The notes beneath the pieces were generated by a model, which saw only the letters and a program-made list of their open reading frames with translations, did no database searches and was not told the origin of the DNA. Made by a program: the position numbers and the translations under genes. This document shows, one piece after another, positions 11,889 to 24,257 of a stretch of 64,000 nucleotides of DNA. The first letter of the stretch is position 1, and each line of letters begins with the position of its first letter. Source of the DNA: Gonocerus acuteangulatus (lineage: Eukaryota > Arthropoda > Insecta > Hemiptera > Coreidae); contig OX328127.1 of assembly GCA_946811695.1 (NCBI GenBank), positions 49,181,774-49,245,773 on the forward strand. The letters are read 5' to 3'.

Positions 11889-12654
11889 GTGTCAAATTAA
11901 AAAAAAGAAAAAAAACTTATTTCTTTAAATTGTTTTTCTTCTTCTTTTAATTGTCCATTTTAAATACGTTATGAAATGATTACGGGGACAAGCAAAGAGA
12001 ATAATCACAAAATTTCTATTTATGAAGCTTCAAATAATGTGATTATCATATAAATAAATCCATTTATATCACTATAATGTATAGATATTATGTAAGACAC
12101 AAAGCTAAATTTGTAGATGTGTGAATTAAGGATTTATGGATATTATGTAAACATAAATTACCGCATCAATGCACCAATAAATAATATATTCCTCAGAGTT
12201 GAGTGAGACTATATATACCATTGGTTTAATATTATACATTCGGATATTACTACAACGTTACGGACTCCTATGTTGCGACGTAATTACCATCTTTCATTTG
12301 TAACACTATGTACACACATTTCAAAGGATTGTGTTTTAAAATGTATGAACTTCACAATTAGTAAACGTATTACTGCTAATTCGCGTACAAATTATTAAAT
12401 AAATTAAAAACAAAAAAATTTATTAAATCAGCTACCTCAAACACATATTCTTCACTTCGTTTACAACGATTCAGCTATAACCATTCATCATCTTATCTTT
12501 TTCTCCACAAGTTTAAAGCAAACAAGTATTGTCTTCCTATATTCGGTTCAATTTATTTACTTTTATTGTTATTTACTTTTATTGTTTTGTAAAAAAATAA
12601 TATGGGTTAAATAAAACCTGAAATGCCTTGATAAAATATTCTCGTTCATATTAA
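11889..12654. other. AT-rich DNA without recognised features
   Basis: Nothing beyond short T- and A-rich runs was seen. Confidence 0.5.
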
Positions 12655-12900
12655 CAAAATACTACTACAACTACTGGTGATTCTAGAGATATAATAGAAA
12701 AATAGTCGACTCGGGTCCGAGCGTTTTGTCCAGTGGGCTTAGGAGCTGATAAATAAAATAAAATAGTTTGAAAATGCTTTATTATATATTTTGAGTATGT
12801 AAAATGATATAGACATGATTTTTTCACCAATTCATTTGTTTTAGAATGTTGTTTAAAGGAAAAATACAATCGTTATCAATAATTCATATTTTGTTTAAAT
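12655..12900 (+). repeat. diverged copy of the internal segment at 4459-4690
   Basis: Shared blocks in the same order include GGTGATTCTA, AAAAATAGTCGAC, GTCCGAGCGTT, AAATAAAATAAAATA and TTCACCAATTCATTTGTTTT. The other copy lies inside the Harbinger-like element, so this is either a fragment of a related element or an independent repeat that one of them carries. Confidence 0.7.
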
Positions 12901-13274
12901 TTAAAAATATATATACGTTATCGAGTAAACTAGCATTATCTTTTCTTTTTTTTTCAAACCACAAATAATAGCAAATTTAAAATTAGCACCACAAGAAACC
13001 CTAATGTGGGAAATATCATCTCGAAAACAAAACGTAACACTTTTTCCTAGTCCTGAGAATAAAAACGTCTGCTAGAATTGCAACATCATTCTATTAAATG
13101 TTTTATTTAATTTTCTATGAAGGAAAACAAATAAAATTGGGCCAGCTGTTAATTTCAAACAGAAAGTGGACAACCTCCTTTATCTGTACGAAGGATGACT
13201 TTGTCATTATCCTATTATGTCGCATTAAAAGGACTCAATAATTATCTTGTCCAGCAAAATGTACTGACTACTCA

Positions 13275-14343
13275 AGAGAATGACCAGAAAAACCTCACAC
13301 CATTCAAAAACATTTAAAAATAGAGTAGAGAGATACTTAAGACATGAAAATATATTGCTCCCCCATATGTGTAAGCTTGAAACAGTGAAGCCACCCCCTT
13401 GGTGCATTCCTAATTTTTCGAGCAATATTGCAATATCGCAACAGAATAAAGACTCTACATCTGATTGTTAATACAAATCTTTATATTTAGAAGAAATTAA
13501 TAAATATTCGGATCATTACAAGTTGTCCAAAACACATCATGTAGGGTGTGCTGTGGTGTCTTCCACACTCGTAGAACATTTTAAACTGCATGAAACAAAT
13601 TCAGTATTTTCTGGTAAAAACTACGCCATATTACGATTATGGAAATCGTAAAATATCCCAAAGAGACGAAGAACTTAATCATAACAAGATTGATTCTTTA
13701 AGTTCAATAAAAGCCATCATGGCAGATGAACCTATAAATGCATATCTCCAAAAAATTCAAGAACTATGCTTCCAGCAAGCTAAAAGAAATAACATTTATG
13801 TGGGTACCATCACATTGCGATATCATTCTCAACGAACGCGCAGATCAAGAAGCGAATTCCACTCGAAAGAGAATGATATAATCAATGAAACCACTAAAGA
13901 AGACCTTCAGAAACACTTAAAAACGGTAACAAGATAAAAATGGAGCGATACTTGGTTTGGAACTAGACGTACACACATTATTAAAATAAAAAAGAACACG
14001 GAAAATTGGAACACAGCAGAACGACACTCCCGAAGAGAAGAAATCGTTTTGACTAGACTACGAAGAGGACACACAGCACTGACTCACAACTACCTCCTAA
14101 ACAACCTCCATAATCCAACATGCAACACAAAAAAGCCAGTCGAACATATAGTTATAACTGCCACAAATACGACCTCATAAGACAGACACTTAAGATACCC
14201 AAAACATTACAAGACCTCTTAGGAGATGAACTGACTATCCAAAAACTACTCACTTTCATTAAACAAATTAACATCTACAGACAAATAAAGAATACCGCAC
14301 TGCCAATGTAGGATAGAAGCAGGATAATTAAAATAAAATAAAA
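13275..14343 (+). pseudogene. decayed LINE ORF2, RT-RNase H linker to C-terminus (Jockey-like)
   Basis: This is the 3' third of a non-LTR retrotransposon polyprotein, broken by several frameshifts and stops. The order is: a linker peptide ending PPPWCIPNFSSN (near 13390), an RNase H start reading GCAVVSSTLVEHFKL (near 13550), an RNase H late motif VPSHCDIILNERADQEA (near 13805), then LTRLRRGHTALTHNYLL (near 14050) and a tail reading CHKYDLIRQTL...LLTFIKQINIY (to about 14275). That order matches LINE proteins with an RNase H domain. Several frame changes separate these blocks, so it cannot encode an active protein. The 3' end is an AAATAAAATAAAAT tail near 14327-14343. The 5' end is truncated. 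Confidence 0.8.
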
Positions 14344-15737
14344 TTTCACACATAAAAGAGAAAATATATTCACGTTTATTTTTTAATGATACAGGTTTTG
14401 TTTATACAGTGTTCAGGAATGCATCGTAAAATAACCACCTTATTGAGGAATAGGTTTAGCTCCTTGCGTGAGAGATTTTTGGTTTATACATTTTTTTTTA
14501 CTATGTATAATTTATTGTGTAAAGACATGCCTTTAATTTCTTAAACAATAAGGGACAAGCTTAAAAATAGATAGCACCACAATAGAGTTACTAGAAACGG
14601 CTGGTTTCGTTCTTGACAGCTTGTACAATTTATTTAGAGGTCAGAACAATGGTTTTACCAAAGTAGACCTTTAAATTTGAACAATGTTTGCAGCAACTAA
14701 GGCGTTTCGCCAACAAGGACTTGTGTTTTAATCCTTTAGATTTTGTGCGTAATTGGGCCGTTACAAGGAGTTTCCGTTTGGTATAACAAAAATTGAATCA
14801 ACCTTTTCAAAATTAAAACAAATATTCTAGTAAATAGGATGCAAAACAGGTCAAACACTAATATTCTAGTATTAATTGGTAGCTTGGACATTCAACAAAT
14901 TCAATAACACTCCGCGTTAAAATTAAAAAATAAAAATACAGTAACTTAGTTTTAGGTGACCAATTATAGCAGTAAATATTTTATACCTAATGGGATCCCG
15001 TTTTGGCGTGAAAAGGTAAAAGGAATGTCCGGAAACGGCTCATCATAATCCTATGAAATTTAATGTGACTAAAAACCTGAGAGGCGGTAAGAATTTCGGC
15101 AAGATGGTATCTAAAAAGAAATACCATGGAGAATTGTGAGGTAGGCGCTAGACAGAAATCCAAAATATTTTACGAACGTTACACTAACATCTCTATCTCA
15201 GCTCGAGGTTTCCAAGTTAACCCATCATCGGAGATAAGATCACGATTCATGGGTGACATTAAAGGAATAGTCTAATGGAACGTGGTTTTCTCTGATTTCA
15301 AGAAATATTAACCCTAAAAAGTATTTTCACGCCCAAAGTTTATTTATTTCCTTTCAGGGATGTTCGAAACTATGTTTTTCCTTTAAAAGACCTCTTCGTA
15401 CAACTTAAAGGATTCTAGAAAGGAAAAACCTTTATTAAACAAAGAAAAAAAGTTTCGTTGCCCAACTAAATAGGGATGTTTGTTACACAAATATTAAATG
15501 TTAAAAATCAGAGCAAATAAATGGAGAGCAAAACAAACCAATCAAGCAAGTTTATGATATAAAGATATGTTTTCATTGTCCAATCTGTGATATTCTTCAA
15601 AATGGCAATGAATTAAGCCAGAAAGCGTTCAGGATGTTATCAGTTGACATTAATTAGACTCTTTTAAAATGGTTATGACTGAAATAATAGTTAATTAAAA
15701 AAAATATGTGTTAGTAAGTGTAGTCATTTAACAAAAG
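14344..15737. other. no recognised feature
   Basis: Mixed AT-rich sequence. No ORF over 65 codons, and no match to the repeat families described elsewhere in the window. Confidence 0.5.
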
Positions 15738-16089
15738 TCCGTCACGCATAACTAAGCACTTTCCTCAGAATTTGGGTAGTGTAGATTGCTTTCCAGAACA
15801 ATTTGTTTAAAATATCCTACATAAATAAAATAAAAACATGAATAGTTCTCTTTTAAATTTGTAATGAGTAACTGATCAATTAATAATTTGCTTCCAGAGT
15901 TATGTTTACACATGGTACCTATTACACTTCGTAATAAATACAAAAAACCTCATATTATCGTATTTTGATCTAACGCAGGAACAGGATACAGTCACTCTAG
16001 TAGTAGAAAGCGCTCCTTGCGGCGGCTTTGTGAACCTACGTCTGACGGGCTTTTCTATTGAAATATATTACAAATTAAACCCCCGCTTT

Positions 16090-16680
16090 CCGATTGACCG
16101 ATTCAGCTCATTTCTACAACACTTCTTTCTCATGAGTTACCCACGACGTATACCGCGTTTCGTTGCAATACAGCAGAAATTACGACCGGTATGAGTATAT
16201 TAAGAATTTGGGTCAGGAGTAAACCCCCCCTTCTAATGAACCGATTTAGTTTATTTTTACAACACATATTTACCTGTAGATTACCACTACGAATGCCGAG
16301 TTTCGTCGAAATATACCAAAAATCACTGCTGGTAGTGGTGAATTGGTATTGTGGGTCCGGAGTAAACCCCCCCTCCTAATGAACCGATTTAGTTTATTTT
16401 TACAACAGTTATTTACCTGTGGATTACCACTACGAATACCGAGTTCCGTTGAAATATACCAAAAATCACGGCTGGTAGTGGCGAATTGGTATTGTGGGTC
16501 CGGAGTAAACCCCCCCTTCTAATGAACCGATTTAGTTCATTTTTATATCTCACTTTTCTCTCTATATTACCACTACGAATACCAAGTTTCGTTGAAATAT
16601 AACAAATATTACGGCTGACATAGTCAAATTAGTGTTTTGGGTTCGGGGTAAACCCCCCCTTCCGGTGGACCGACTTTGGT
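16090..16680 (+). repeat. four ~143-bp tandem units inside subtype-1 element
   Basis: Units begin at CCGATT(C/T)AG near 16096, 16241, 16378 and 16521, with a partial fifth near 16667. Each ends GTAAACCCCCCCTTCTAATG or similar. Copy a has about two units, so unit number varies between copies. Confidence 0.85.
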
Positions 16681-16777
16681 GGTTAACGAACTCGTTCAAT
16701 CGTTTGCTAATTGAATGCTATATACCAAGTTTCGTGACGAAAAAACAAAAACTCTGGCCGCTATCGTGTTAACAGAC

Positions 16778-16830
16778 ACATATATATATATATATGCATA
16801 TATATATATATATATATATATAGATATATA
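16778..16830. repeat. (TA)n tract inside subtype-1 element
   Basis: TA repeats interrupted once by GCA, directly before the conserved 3' segment of the element. Confidence 0.9.
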
Positions 16831-16956
16831 TAAATTTTAACGGGGGTCATTTTCGGTGTCTACTAGGTAGGATCGATAAAGATTTGAAGAAATTTTTCAA
16901 AAATTCCGTCATGAGTCCAACCTCAATAGCTACTTTCCTTCGGAGGAAAGTGCTAA

Positions 16957-19306
16957 AAGCATCATCTTCAGTTTATTTATTCGATATTGGTGACGTATGG
17001 AACACCTCAATCTCTTTGGAAGTCAAGTTTCTAAGTGTATATTTATTTGTATGCCGAATCCCGACTTTTCTGGCTATCACACAAACAGATCGTGATGGTG
17101 TGGTCTAAAAGGAATTCTCGGGCGGTAGAAAACGGGCAATACAGATCTAGTTTATCGCCAACGTTGTGAAGGCAACACATACGAATAAATATTCAAGTTA
17201 AGTTGCTTTATGATTTATTATATTTACCATCTATTAATATGGGTGTATAGAGTAACACAGAGTATACATTTATAATTGTTAGTTTGCATAATTATGAACC
17301 TCAATTATTGTGGTAATTCATGAAATATTATCAAATCGTAAAAAAAAATAATCATAATTATAACTATTATTTTTTATCAATTCCTTCTCTCTTTACACCC
17401 CAATTGAAACCAAAACGATGGCAAATAAAAAATACTTTACAATTTTTAAGTGTATAGACAACTATTGCGAAATAACTATCATTAAATTGGAAGGAGAAAT
17501 TAATTTAAAAAATTTGCATGACCATAGAAGTTTAAATTGTGGATATTAATTTTTGACATATAATTTCAAGTTTAGATAAAACTAGTTTTAAAGTTTAGGA
17601 ATTAATAACTTCTTTTAAATTTTTCTTAAACAAGAATTATACACACTATTAGCTATTAGCTACATAATATATAATAAGGTGCACTTTTGGGTAATCAATT
17701 TCCTTTCGATTGGACAAGAAAGTTTAGGAAGTGTCAATAATGATGGATTTCTTCTAATTGCTATATTCCATTTATTGCAATGTACACTTAAGCAACCACA
17801 ATTAATTATTTTATTACAAATTGTAAAGAATTTAAATAAATGTTAATTAATAAATCCAAACAAAAAACTCTCCATGAATAGGACATTTAGAACAGAGAAA
17901 ATGAGAGAAGTTTATGAAGAAAAGGTTTTAAGGTGAGAGGTTACGTCAAATGATATGATTTCTTTTTTTTGTTTTCTTCCCCCCATTTCCCGCATGAAAT
18001 ATGTACATAATCTAAACGGGGAAGTACTATAACAGATACAATTTGAAAATATACACCTACATAAATTCGTACATTAAGTAAAGAAGAAATAATTAAGTAG
18101 AGAAGAACGTAACCGCATTAAAAAAACCCACAAGCCATTGTAATCAAAGACTAATGTCCCGCTGAGACAATCGGGCGTTAAATATGATTGAGACAAAATA
18201 GAGCGAGATCCTTACATCAGAGCAGTCAAGAAGCTGTTAAACATTCAATTTATGGGACGCATTCCGATTCAGATCATTCAAGAATAATTGGGTGAATAGA
18301 CAAGTGCAGCAATCAGACTAGGAGTGAATGACCGCCCTTGAATGTGCGCATGGGAATGCGACTAAAGAAAATCATAATTATTATTATATTCTCACATAAT
18401 GTTTTCTTTGTATATTCTACAAAATGTAAATTCATTCTATAAATTTTGATAAATGTATAAGAAATTATTTTCAAACACGCCTAATACAAGCACTGGACTA
18501 ACAAACAAATCATGTCAATCATCGTTAAATCAACAAATCAAGTGATATCATAATATCATCCCACGTCCCTTTCTGTAGATATGGAACAGCAAACGGGGAA
18601 TGATGTCACCGGACGAATCATTCCGTACTCACTACGGCAAAGGATTTAATTTATCTGATAAAATCGCTAATATTCACACTTATCATGATGAATCATGGAC
18701 ATGATACCAGAATACTGCTCATGAAAAAAAAAAAAAAAAAATGCACAGGAAACTGACAGTATGCAACTCTAAGAGAAAATTATTCATTCCTTCTCGACGG
18801 AAAACTCTATTACATGTTTCTGGTCTATTTACCTCGTTATAAATATTCGTGTAACTTGTGTAATTGCAATTAAACAAAAAACCATTGACAACCAATTAAT
18901 AACTGAGGAGTACTTAGACAAAAACCTGTTCAAAGTAACGAAACCAATACTATCGACTTTTAAACACCCAATTCTTCGATCACTCCATCGATAGTTACAT
19001 AAAATTTTCGATAATTACATTTTCATAAAATTAAGTAAGCTTTCGAATAGCCTTCAACTTATCAACCATGCAAAAAGTGAATATATAAACACAAATAACT
19101 TAGATACTGGAAAAATATTAAATTAACAATGAGTTGTTAATAAAAAAAAAGAGCACATAGGTTTCAGAAGCAGCAGCATAATATATGGCAGTTTGATGAG
19201 TAATATATGTTGAACTCCATAACTATTTTCTATATATCAATTTCTGTAATTAAAATTGATCATTCTGTTATCAGTAAAATATCATATGATTCTTTTCTAA
19301 TTTGTT
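16957..19306. other. AT-rich DNA without recognised features
   Basis: It contains an 18-base poly-A run at about 18725-18742. No coding or RNA gene was recognised. Confidence 0.5.
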
Positions 19307-19475
19307 ATTGGAGGCCGTGAGCACTTAACCCTTCATGCCAAGGGTCGTGGTGGCTTTTCTTTGAAAAAAAGAAAAGGCCGCAGCCCTATCCTGGCTAGAA
19401 AAGGGTGGTAACCTATAGATAAACCGTCCTAAAATTCTTAGTTAATAATAATGGACGTTAAAATTTAAATAAATC
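19307..19475 (+). mobile_element. SINE A copy 2
   Basis: The body CTATCCTGGCTAGAAAAG and the preceding AAAAGAAAAGG match SINE A copy 1. The 3' part, ATAGATAAACCGTCC...GGACGTTAAAATTTAAATAAAT, matches copies on the minus strand at 38850 and 42418. A short direct repeat ATTTGTT flanks it at 19300-19306 and 19476-19482. The tRNA-like head is degraded compared with copy 1. Confidence 0.7.
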
Positions 19476-19482
19476 ATTTGTT

Positions 19483-21766
19483 GTTGTTTTTTATCTTAAC
19501 TCTTTTACATATAATTTTTATTTATTAGATGGGAATCCTGTGCATTTTCCAATGTGTATGCAGAAGGCCTAACCAATAGACGAACAGGCGTCATTTGCCA
19601 AAATGTGAAATTAACCGTTCCAGCTTTAATTTATAATTCAATTCCTTAATGGAGTAACCCGTCAACATCGCCATACAATGATGACACATATCGTCGATAA
19701 AAATGCAAAGTATCGAATGTGAAAATCGCCACTTCAAGACTGAAAATAGTTTAATTTATTACTTTGCTTTTGGGACAGTCAAATAGTTGGCAGATTCGAC
19801 CTTTTGACAGTAGTTACTCTCCCCTTTCACAGTGTGAACGTAGATTCGAGACTTTGCCGTCCATCAGTCCAAGAGCAATCAGTAAAGATTTAATTGTTTC
19901 ATAACTACCAAAAAAATTCAGTGTATGAATACAACTTGCGGTGACAATGTTTTTGTTTTTTTAATTCCGACGATATAACCAGTTCTTAATAAAAATACAA
20001 ACTTGGTGGCCAGCAGAGAGTTCAGAATAATAACAGAAAAATATTATTAAGTTTTTTTTTTCCTGAAGAGCGAAAACATAAAATGATTATTTCCTCTTAA
20101 ACAAATAAGTACAGGAACGCCGGCCAAGAAATCGGTCAGAAGAAAAAGTGGGATTCGTAAAATTGATAGAACAGTAAATGACTGGCTACAAAAAAATCCC
20201 TGCTTCCCCATGGCAGTTTGGAAAATTAACAGACAGTAATGCTAATAATAAAATAAAATAGTTAGTAAAAAAATAATAAAAAATGTGTGTGTGTGTGTGA
20301 GTGTGTGTAAAAATGTAATTGGATTTATGTATGTAATGATTGATTTGAGCAAATAACTTAGTTTATGAGGATCCGCATAAACATGATATAAAAAAATGTA
20401 TAAATCCAAATTGGTTGCCTATACGAATTAACCCCACGCACTTTGAGGTTGTTACTGTTTACAAGGTCTTAGATAGAAAGCACCCAAGGATAGAAGAATA
20501 CTCGTATTAATAAGCTAATCCCAAATTTCTTGGAAGAAGTAATGAATGCAACAATATTATGTACCCATCGAATCATATACAAATTATACAGGCAAATAAT
20601 AAGAATACCTGGCATTGAATAGTTAGAAATAAGTTTTGTGAGTCATATTTGTAAGTTAATCTGAAGTTCCTTGAAAGAGCATCCCACAATATTATGGGGT
20701 TTTAATACGCCTATTAATTACAGATAAAGATTCCAATTTTTCGTTTGGATAAAGATACCAAACGTACAATGTGGATAGGTGGAATTGAATATTTTGTAAT
20801 AAAATGTTAGTGGCTCAAATAAACCATTTCTCCATCTATTGTAAGTAGGATTGAATCTCATATCGCCGTTGTATTGTTACTATTCCGAGAGACAAAGCTC
20901 CCAAGACCCCCCCCCCCCAGGAATGTAATATATGAAGGGATCGTATCTGAGCCCGGGTGTATTGGGCCGGATGGGTAGCAGCACGACTCCAAGCCACGAT
21001 AGAACCTAATCGGCATTATAAAATACCAATGTAGTTAGAGCCAAGGGAAGCCAACAACCTATTATTTGGGCCCGAATTACCGGCACCAAACGCCTCAATT
21101 AGAACTTCAACCGGTCTAAAAAGATGATAACGACAGATGAGAGAGAAGGAGGCTGGGCCCCGTTGTAAACTCGTTCGCTTTATAATTGCCGGGGAAAACT
21201 AGGAGACCACTTTTCGTTTACCTTAACCAGCTTTGGTCACTGACACCGCTCCACTCCGTCAAATACGTATAATTAAATTATGTCTAAACAATTTTGTCGA
21301 CAGATTTTTTAAGCTTCGCCTTTCCAATGCCTAAAAGGGAGAAAGATAATAATAAAGGTGCTATAATGAGGACTTAAATGACAGCATGTGTGATAAAACA
21401 AAACTCTTAATAGAAAAAAAAACTGCTACATTAATCTATTTACATAACATACTAATGATAATAAAAAAAAAAGTATTAATACTTTCTTGGCACCCGTAAT
21501 GTTTTGATTTTATCCAACAAAACTAAGTACAGTTGAAACTAATAAGAAAAATGTGAAGAATATTTTCTCATTTGATTTATGAGTTAAAAAACATAACGGG
21601 CTTATAAACCATGTATTTACTGCAGTTTAATTATGTTATTAAAGTGTCTTCACAATATAAATGAAATTTGGAAGTTGCAATTATATTTAAGGAAAGAGAA
21701 AACTCTTTTACGAAATATTAAATAAAATCCTTAAAAATGCATGTTGTTATATTATATATACATAAA
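19483..21766. other. no recognised gene; microsatellite and GC-richer patch
   Basis: It includes a (TG)n tract at 20285-20308, a poly-C run at 20907-20918 and a GC-richer stretch at roughly 20930-21260. That GC-richer stretch reads like decayed retroelement sequence but shows no motif I can name. Confidence 0.4.
20285..20308. repeat. (TG)n microsatellite
   Basis: About twelve TG units with one interrupting A. Confidence 0.9.
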
Positions 21767-22066
21767 TGCGGCCTATTTGAATGTATGGCTGATATGGAGA
21801 TATTGTGATTTGTTTATAGTAAAAGTAACATTTAAAATTCATTATACTTCAATTACATGGGACACTATTAATGTAAATTACTAGTAGACTTTAATGAATT
21901 CATGTGGAAAAAATAATATATGATGTCAATATGCCTAGTATGTTTCAGAATTTATGCTCAATAAGTCTTAACAACTGTTACACACTATAGATAATAATTT
22001 AAGTAATTAACAAGCTAATAATTAACACAATAGAATATGAAATGCGTGTGCAATTTAAAAAAAAAT
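21767..22066 (+). repeat. ~300-bp local direct duplication, copy 1
   Basis: It begins TGCGGCCTATTTGAATG and ends in a GTGCAATTTAAAAA block. The second copy starts 836 bp downstream. Long exact blocks such as ATTACATGGGACACTATTAA and TATGCCTAGTATGTTT are shared, with scattered differences. Confidence 0.9.
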
Positions 22067-22602
22067 CTCATATTTAACTCTTTTGCTAATTTATTTCTTT
22101 CATGTTTTTGTATTTGATAGATGTTTTCATTTTATATTTTTTGGATGTGAATATGTGTGTATGTTTGTGTAAGTAGCCATGTGATTGTACAGTGGATACG
22201 CTTAATTAATATGCTCAAAGTTTATAACTCCATTGGCATTACTAAGAGCTCTGGTCTAGTGAGTGAAGTTACTAGGTAGTAGACTTCTTTGGCCTGTTTT
22301 TATATATCTATTTTTTGTTAATGGTTATTTAATGTATTGTATTTATTTATTTATTGTTCAGTTTCATTGATAAGTTTTATTATATTGTATATATTTAAGG
22401 TTTTTTTTTTTAAATGTTCTTTTTGGCTAAAATTAAAATAGTATATAATAGTAAATTAGGTCTCACGACAACTAGGCTTGGAAGCCTCATTAACGAGGGT
22501 GAAGAAGACGCCCAATTGTATAATGTACATTAAGACAGTATATATTTAGGACAGTGTATATTTATTACATGTGCATTGTATCTCCTAATAAATAAGAAGA
22601 AA
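22067..22602. other. sequence between the direct duplicates
   Basis: About 536 bp not shared by the two duplicates. It ends with CTCCTAATAAATAAGAAGAA, which resembles the adenosine-rich 3' end of a retroposon. No coding sequence is visible, so insertion between or within duplicates is possible but unproven. Confidence 0.35.
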
Positions 22603-22901
22603 TGCGGCCTATTTGAATATATGGCTGATATAGACATTTTGTGATTCGTTTAATGTATAAGTAAAATTCATTATACTTCAATTACATGGGACACTATTAA
22701 TTTAAATTACTAGTAGTCTTTAATGAATTTATGTGGAAAAATAGTAAACGATCTCAATATGCCTAGTATGTTTTAGAATTTATGCTCAATAAGTCTTAAA
22801 GACTGTTACACACTATAGATCATAATGTATAAAATAAAAAAAGCTAAGAATAAATACAATTAATGGCAGGAAATGAACTTAATGTGTGCAATTAAAAAAT
22901 A
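22603..22901 (+). repeat. ~300-bp local direct duplication, copy 2
   Basis: Homologous to 21767-22066 in the same orientation. Divergence is mainly point changes and small indels. Confidence 0.9.
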
Positions 22902-24069
22902 TCCAATAAAATATAATATTATATTAAAAATAATTAATAAATAGAGTAAAATAGTGAGTTACAACTGCGATAAAATATAATTGAAATAAAAAAGAGGTTA
23001 GAAAAAAGTTGAAGCCTGATAAACTAAGGTAATGTCCATTCTATTTACAGAATATTGGACTGCAAAAAGTTAACGAAATTTTTTTTGTGAACAAAGAAAG
23101 AAAATTTAGATAATAATCTATTTAAATTGTAAAATACACCAGTAATTTTTCTTCCGAATAATAGCTGGGCGTTGTAAAAGCAGTATGTGATAGCTACTAT
23201 TAACAACTCGTAGTTATCGTAGACATGTCGAAACAAACAAGTAGTCAATGATTCACGCCATCTTAAAATTACAATATGCCAACAGTACAAACAACTCGGT
23301 ACAAATAAACTCCACGCCATATTGTTAGTAAAGTCAAAGCGCCTGAAGTATATATAAGGTAGTGTGCATAAGCAAGGTTGCGAAAGCCCTATCTCGTAAT
23401 TATGCAAGACTTATATTTACGCAGAAACGTGTCTTAGCCCAAATAGGGAAACGAGTATTTACCATTTAGGGTTAGAAAGGTCAAGAGGTGCATCACTTTT
23501 CGGCAAGGCTAACGACAGAACAAATATACGAAACATGATTTCAGAAGATTAAAGCTGTCACGATCTGACTGTATGCCTCTTTCAGCGGGCGAAGGTCCGC
23601 TTTTGCAACCTTATGAGACCCTATATTATCTTAAGTATATTAGTTCTGCTTGTGACTACTTTTTTTTTATTAATGACAACTTTCTCAGTGTATTGTGATA
23701 TCCACAGTATGTTTCTGGATAAATTATTCGATGAGACCATGGCTTAGGGCAAATGACAAAAAATAAACAAAGAACAAAAAACAAAGTTCAAAACTAAGAG
23801 TCTACTCTTTCTTTCATCATTTACATTTTTAATACAAAAATGTATACATTTGAATATGAATCGCGACCCATAGAACGTGACCAAAACATTCCAGTTAATC
23901 CTTAATCTATCCAGATCAATTTCTAAGTACACAGTCTCTCATTTTAGACAATACCGCCCGTGAATCTTCCTATGTTGTGCAACAATGCTACACTCCTACT
24001 CCTAGCGACAATGTAACAGGCGCACAGGGGATATTGAAGCTGTGCAAACATATGTTGATTGATCGACTG
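22902..24069. other. no recognised feature
   Basis: It contains a 120-codon minus-strand ORF (23045-23407) with no recognised motif. The rest is AT-rich. Confidence 0.4.
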
Positions 24070-24257
24070 ATTGTGGGGGACTGGAGTGGGTGGCTGTGGT
24101 TTAGGTGTATTGTACATCCCGTTCCAGCGGCGAGCCAATATATGGTCAGCCGTCTGTATAGGCAGCCACATCTATGCAAACAGGACAATCAGTATCCTAG
24201 GTTGGTCTCATTACAGAAATAATACGCCGTCATGTGGCCTCACTGCAATAGAATAAA
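24070..24257 (+). pseudogene. possible LINE C-terminal remnant (low confidence)
   Basis: A GC-richer patch reads WSHYRNNTPSCGLTAIE near the end. This loosely resembles the zinc-finger-like C-termini (SRIGLxSHxRxH) of some LINE proteins. The reading frame has to shift to see it, the first cysteine pair is not convincing, and upstream RT sequence is missing. It could equally be unrelated. Confidence 0.2.

Larger units (their letters stand above)
15738..16956 (+). mobile_element. helentron-like element, subtype 1, copy b
   Basis: This is homologous to 7580-8517 from end to end. The 5' end reads TCCGTCACGCATAACTAAGC, with TAAGCACTTTCC inverted as GGAAAGTGCTAA at the 3' terminus. It is longer (1219 bp) because the internal tandem unit is present about four times rather than twice. 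It contains no Rep or helicase coding sequence and would be non-autonomous. Assignment to helentron/DINE-like elements rests on architecture. Confidence 0.65.
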
